This document shows, in pieces, positions 20,101-20,318 of a stretch of DNA of 20,318 nt. Positions within the stretch are counted from its first letter, which is position 1, and each line of letters starts with the position of its first letter. The stretch comes from Ectocarpus siliculosus. Lineage: Eukaryota; Sar; Phaeophyceae; Ectocarpales; Ectocarpaceae. The translations under genes and the position numbers were made by a program. The notes beneath the pieces are model-generated. The model saw only the letters and a list, made by a program, of their open reading frames with translations. It was not told the origin of the DNA and did not search any database. Where the stretch lies: the NCBI GenBank assembly GCA_000310025.1, contig FN649758.1, forward strand, positions 1,560,281 through 1,580,598. Direction: 5' to 3'.

Positions 20101-20318
20101 GGCAAACGTGTCGACCACGGCGCAGTCCACGCCGTCGGGCGCCAACGGGAACGGCGTCGGTACCGGGGGCGGCGGCGGGAAGGCCGGCAACGCGCCGCGG
20201 TCAACCGTGCTCGACGGCCGCCTGGTGGCCCAGGGGTACACGACGACCGACATGGAGCGGCCGACCTCGTCCGGCCCAAGCCGGGCGGCGACGGCCGCGG
20301 GGGGGGGGGGGAACCTCC
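13048..20318 (+). CDS. Single-pass membrane protein with signal peptide, YGDGW-module ectodomain and alternative tails; 3' partial
   Basis: Exons: 13048-13322, 13737-14019, 16834-16964, 17473-17585, 18144-18643, then either 19472-19570 (stop) or 19766 to the window end. Junction phases 2, 0, 2, 1, 0 all agree. The common part is 434 residues. Residues 1-22 form a signal peptide (likely cut after GRA). The ectodomain is acidic and Cys-rich, with an EYGDGW module (192-197) that continues through MGWGIC (256-261), and N-glycosylation sequons at 169 and 245. A Cys-dense juxtamembrane part (CFWDK, LCPCC) precedes a Gly stretch and one helix (about 405-427), followed by a basic cytoplasmic start. 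Function is unknown. YGDGW modules occur in many protist and bacterial surface proteins, from memory and without an assigned role. The tail is discussed under the two last exons. Confidence 0.82.
13341..13359. repeat. (CTG)6 in intron 1 of the membrane protein gene
   Basis: Six CTG units start 18 bases after the exon 1 donor. The rest of this intron (13323-13736) ends in a poly-A run and an A-rich acceptor region. Confidence 0.85.
13737..14019 (+). CDS. Membrane protein gene exon 2
   Basis: Acceptor AAACAG|CGAGG, donor GTG|GTGAGT. It encodes residues 93-186, with a GDGDGDGE acidic stretch (120-127), a beta-rich part (LTYEVRVERE, PHTIYVDLSV) and a cluster of four Cys near the end. The frame is GC-rich at third positions, in contrast to the flanking introns. 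Confidence 0.87.
14020..16833 (+). other. Intron 2 of the membrane protein gene (2.8 kb)
   Basis: It is bounded by GTG|GTGAGT and ACCCAG|ATT. It contains a (CT)n tract at about 14085-14120 and a (CAG)n tract at 15191-15206. Open frames of up to 202 codons occur on both strands but none resembles a known protein and their composition matches the surrounding non-coding DNA. Its size, four or more times that of the neighbouring introns, suggests an old insertion, but I found no terminal repeats. Confidence 0.7.
14085..14120. repeat. (CT)n microsatellite in intron 2 of the membrane protein gene
   Basis: A near-perfect CT run, broken once by a G, about 65 bases after the exon 2 donor. Confidence 0.9.
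16834..16964 (+). CDS. Membrane protein gene exon 3 (YGDGW module)
   Basis: Acceptor ACCCAG|ATT, donor AAAG|GTGTGT, phase 0 to phase 2. It encodes ISMTDEYGDGWVGG, then NTWQLTD, the characteristic start of the module. It follows a 2.8 kb intron, by far the longest in the gene. Confidence 0.85.
17473..17585 (+). CDS. Membrane protein gene exon 4
   Basis: Acceptor ACCAG|TGCC, donor GCGG|GTGAGC, phase 2 to phase 1. It encodes ATIKECLADGEYMFNTTATS and then FADDMGWGICDNYG, the second half of the YGDGW module (a Gly-x-Tyr strand and a Trp-containing strand). Confidence 0.85.
18144..18643 (+). CDS. Membrane protein gene exon 5 (Cys-rich stem and transmembrane helix)
   Basis: Acceptor TCGCAG|GGGAG, donor TTC|GTAAGT. 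It encodes residues 269-434: a Cys-rich region with an ACRLCFWDKDLW block, a Gly-rich linker (ASGGGGGTDEG) and the single helix VIIGVSVGIAGVIAIACC. It ends in phase 0 at TIVRF, immediately inside the membrane, so the choice of last exon sets the whole cytoplasmic tail. Confidence 0.9.
18644..19471 (+). other. Intron between the transmembrane exon and the first tail exon
   Basis: It begins GTAAGTGC after exon 5. It has CTG-rich stretches (18658-18722), a G13 run near 18785 and a T/G-rich centre; the part before the acceptor of exon A is CAA/CCA-rich with GTCGGC repeats around 19380-19400. A long minus-strand open frame overlaps exon 5 and this intron but is a composition artefact. Confidence 0.7.
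19472..19570 (+). CDS. Membrane protein gene alternative last exon A (short tail)
   Basis: Acceptor CCGTAG|TTCCGC in phase 0 after exon 5. The 33 codons start FRRFQNKRLD and end GTSAFPESPTRY followed by TGA. Used as the last exon it gives a 466-residue protein. Over the first 29 codons it aligns without gaps to exon B (16 of 29 residues identical by eye, including all of GTSAFPESP). No AATAAA signal was seen just downstream. It could be a real alternative terminal exon, a poison exon, or a decaying duplicate. Confidence 0.55.
   Translation, partial: FRRFQNKRLDEEDLDMAGVLGTSAFPESPTRY
19766..20318 (+). CDS. Membrane protein gene last exon B (long Gly-rich tail), cut by window end
   Basis: Acceptor ACCCAG|CTCCGC in phase 0. 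The frame is open for 184 codons to the window edge. It starts with a basic patch (LRRMRKKKH), then LDLDGHPGTSAFPESPGGG, a duplicated RFDS unit (PRFDSIRGRFDSGIF), and a Gly/Ala/Ser/Thr-rich, probably disordered region. A run of 12 G near the end encodes four Gly and could hide a frame error. The strong GC3 bias and long open frame mark this as the main coding tail. Confidence 0.82.

Noticed and set aside
1-20318. CRISPR arrays, bacterial operons, phage or virus genes
   Set aside because: All tandem repeats seen are micro- or minisatellites without regular spacers, both genes are spliced and eukaryotic, and no viral structural or replication protein was recognised.

Overview
The window looks like nuclear DNA of an intron-rich, fairly GC-rich eukaryote. 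The best guess is a brown alga (Ectocarpus-like stramenopile): short phase-matched exons with GT-AG introns of a few hundred bases to 2.8 kb, introns full of simple repeats and minisatellites, GC-rich third codon positions, and decayed DNA transposons between genes. The organism call is an inference; only the gene structures are read directly.

Layout. (1) Bases 1-7349, minus strand: a multi-exon gene for a polytopic Cas1p/RWA-type polysaccharide O-acetyltransferase. I reconstruct eight coding exons (584 codons), every junction in phase 0, from an ATG at 7349 to the last certain splice donor at 348; the 3' end is beyond or at the left edge of the window. Almost every intron carries its own minisatellite. 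One 61-62 bp repeat (about 1603-1830) has multiplied a splice acceptor together with the start of exon 7. Intron 1 contains a 787-bp terminal-inverted-repeat element flanked by a GACAT direct repeat. (2) Bases 7350-13047: a 5.7 kb head-to-head intergenic region in which I see no intact gene, but there is a decayed piggyBac-like transposase on the minus strand (about 9300-9920). (3) Bases 13048-20318, plus strand: a secreted/single-pass membrane protein gene with signal peptide, cysteine-rich ectodomain containing a YGDGW-type module, one transmembrane helix and a cytoplasmic tail. Its tail is encoded by one of two tandem, homologous terminal exons: a short one ending in TGA (19472-19570) and a long Gly-rich one (19766 to the window end).

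The two genes are divergent and need not be functionally linked. The first would act in the Golgi on wall or matrix polysaccharide acetylation; the second would sit at the cell surface and has no recognised function. The points most worth a second look are the paired homologous tail exons, the duplicated splice acceptor, and the new-looking inverted-repeat element. No CRISPR array, bacterial operon, rRNA or credible tRNA was seen.
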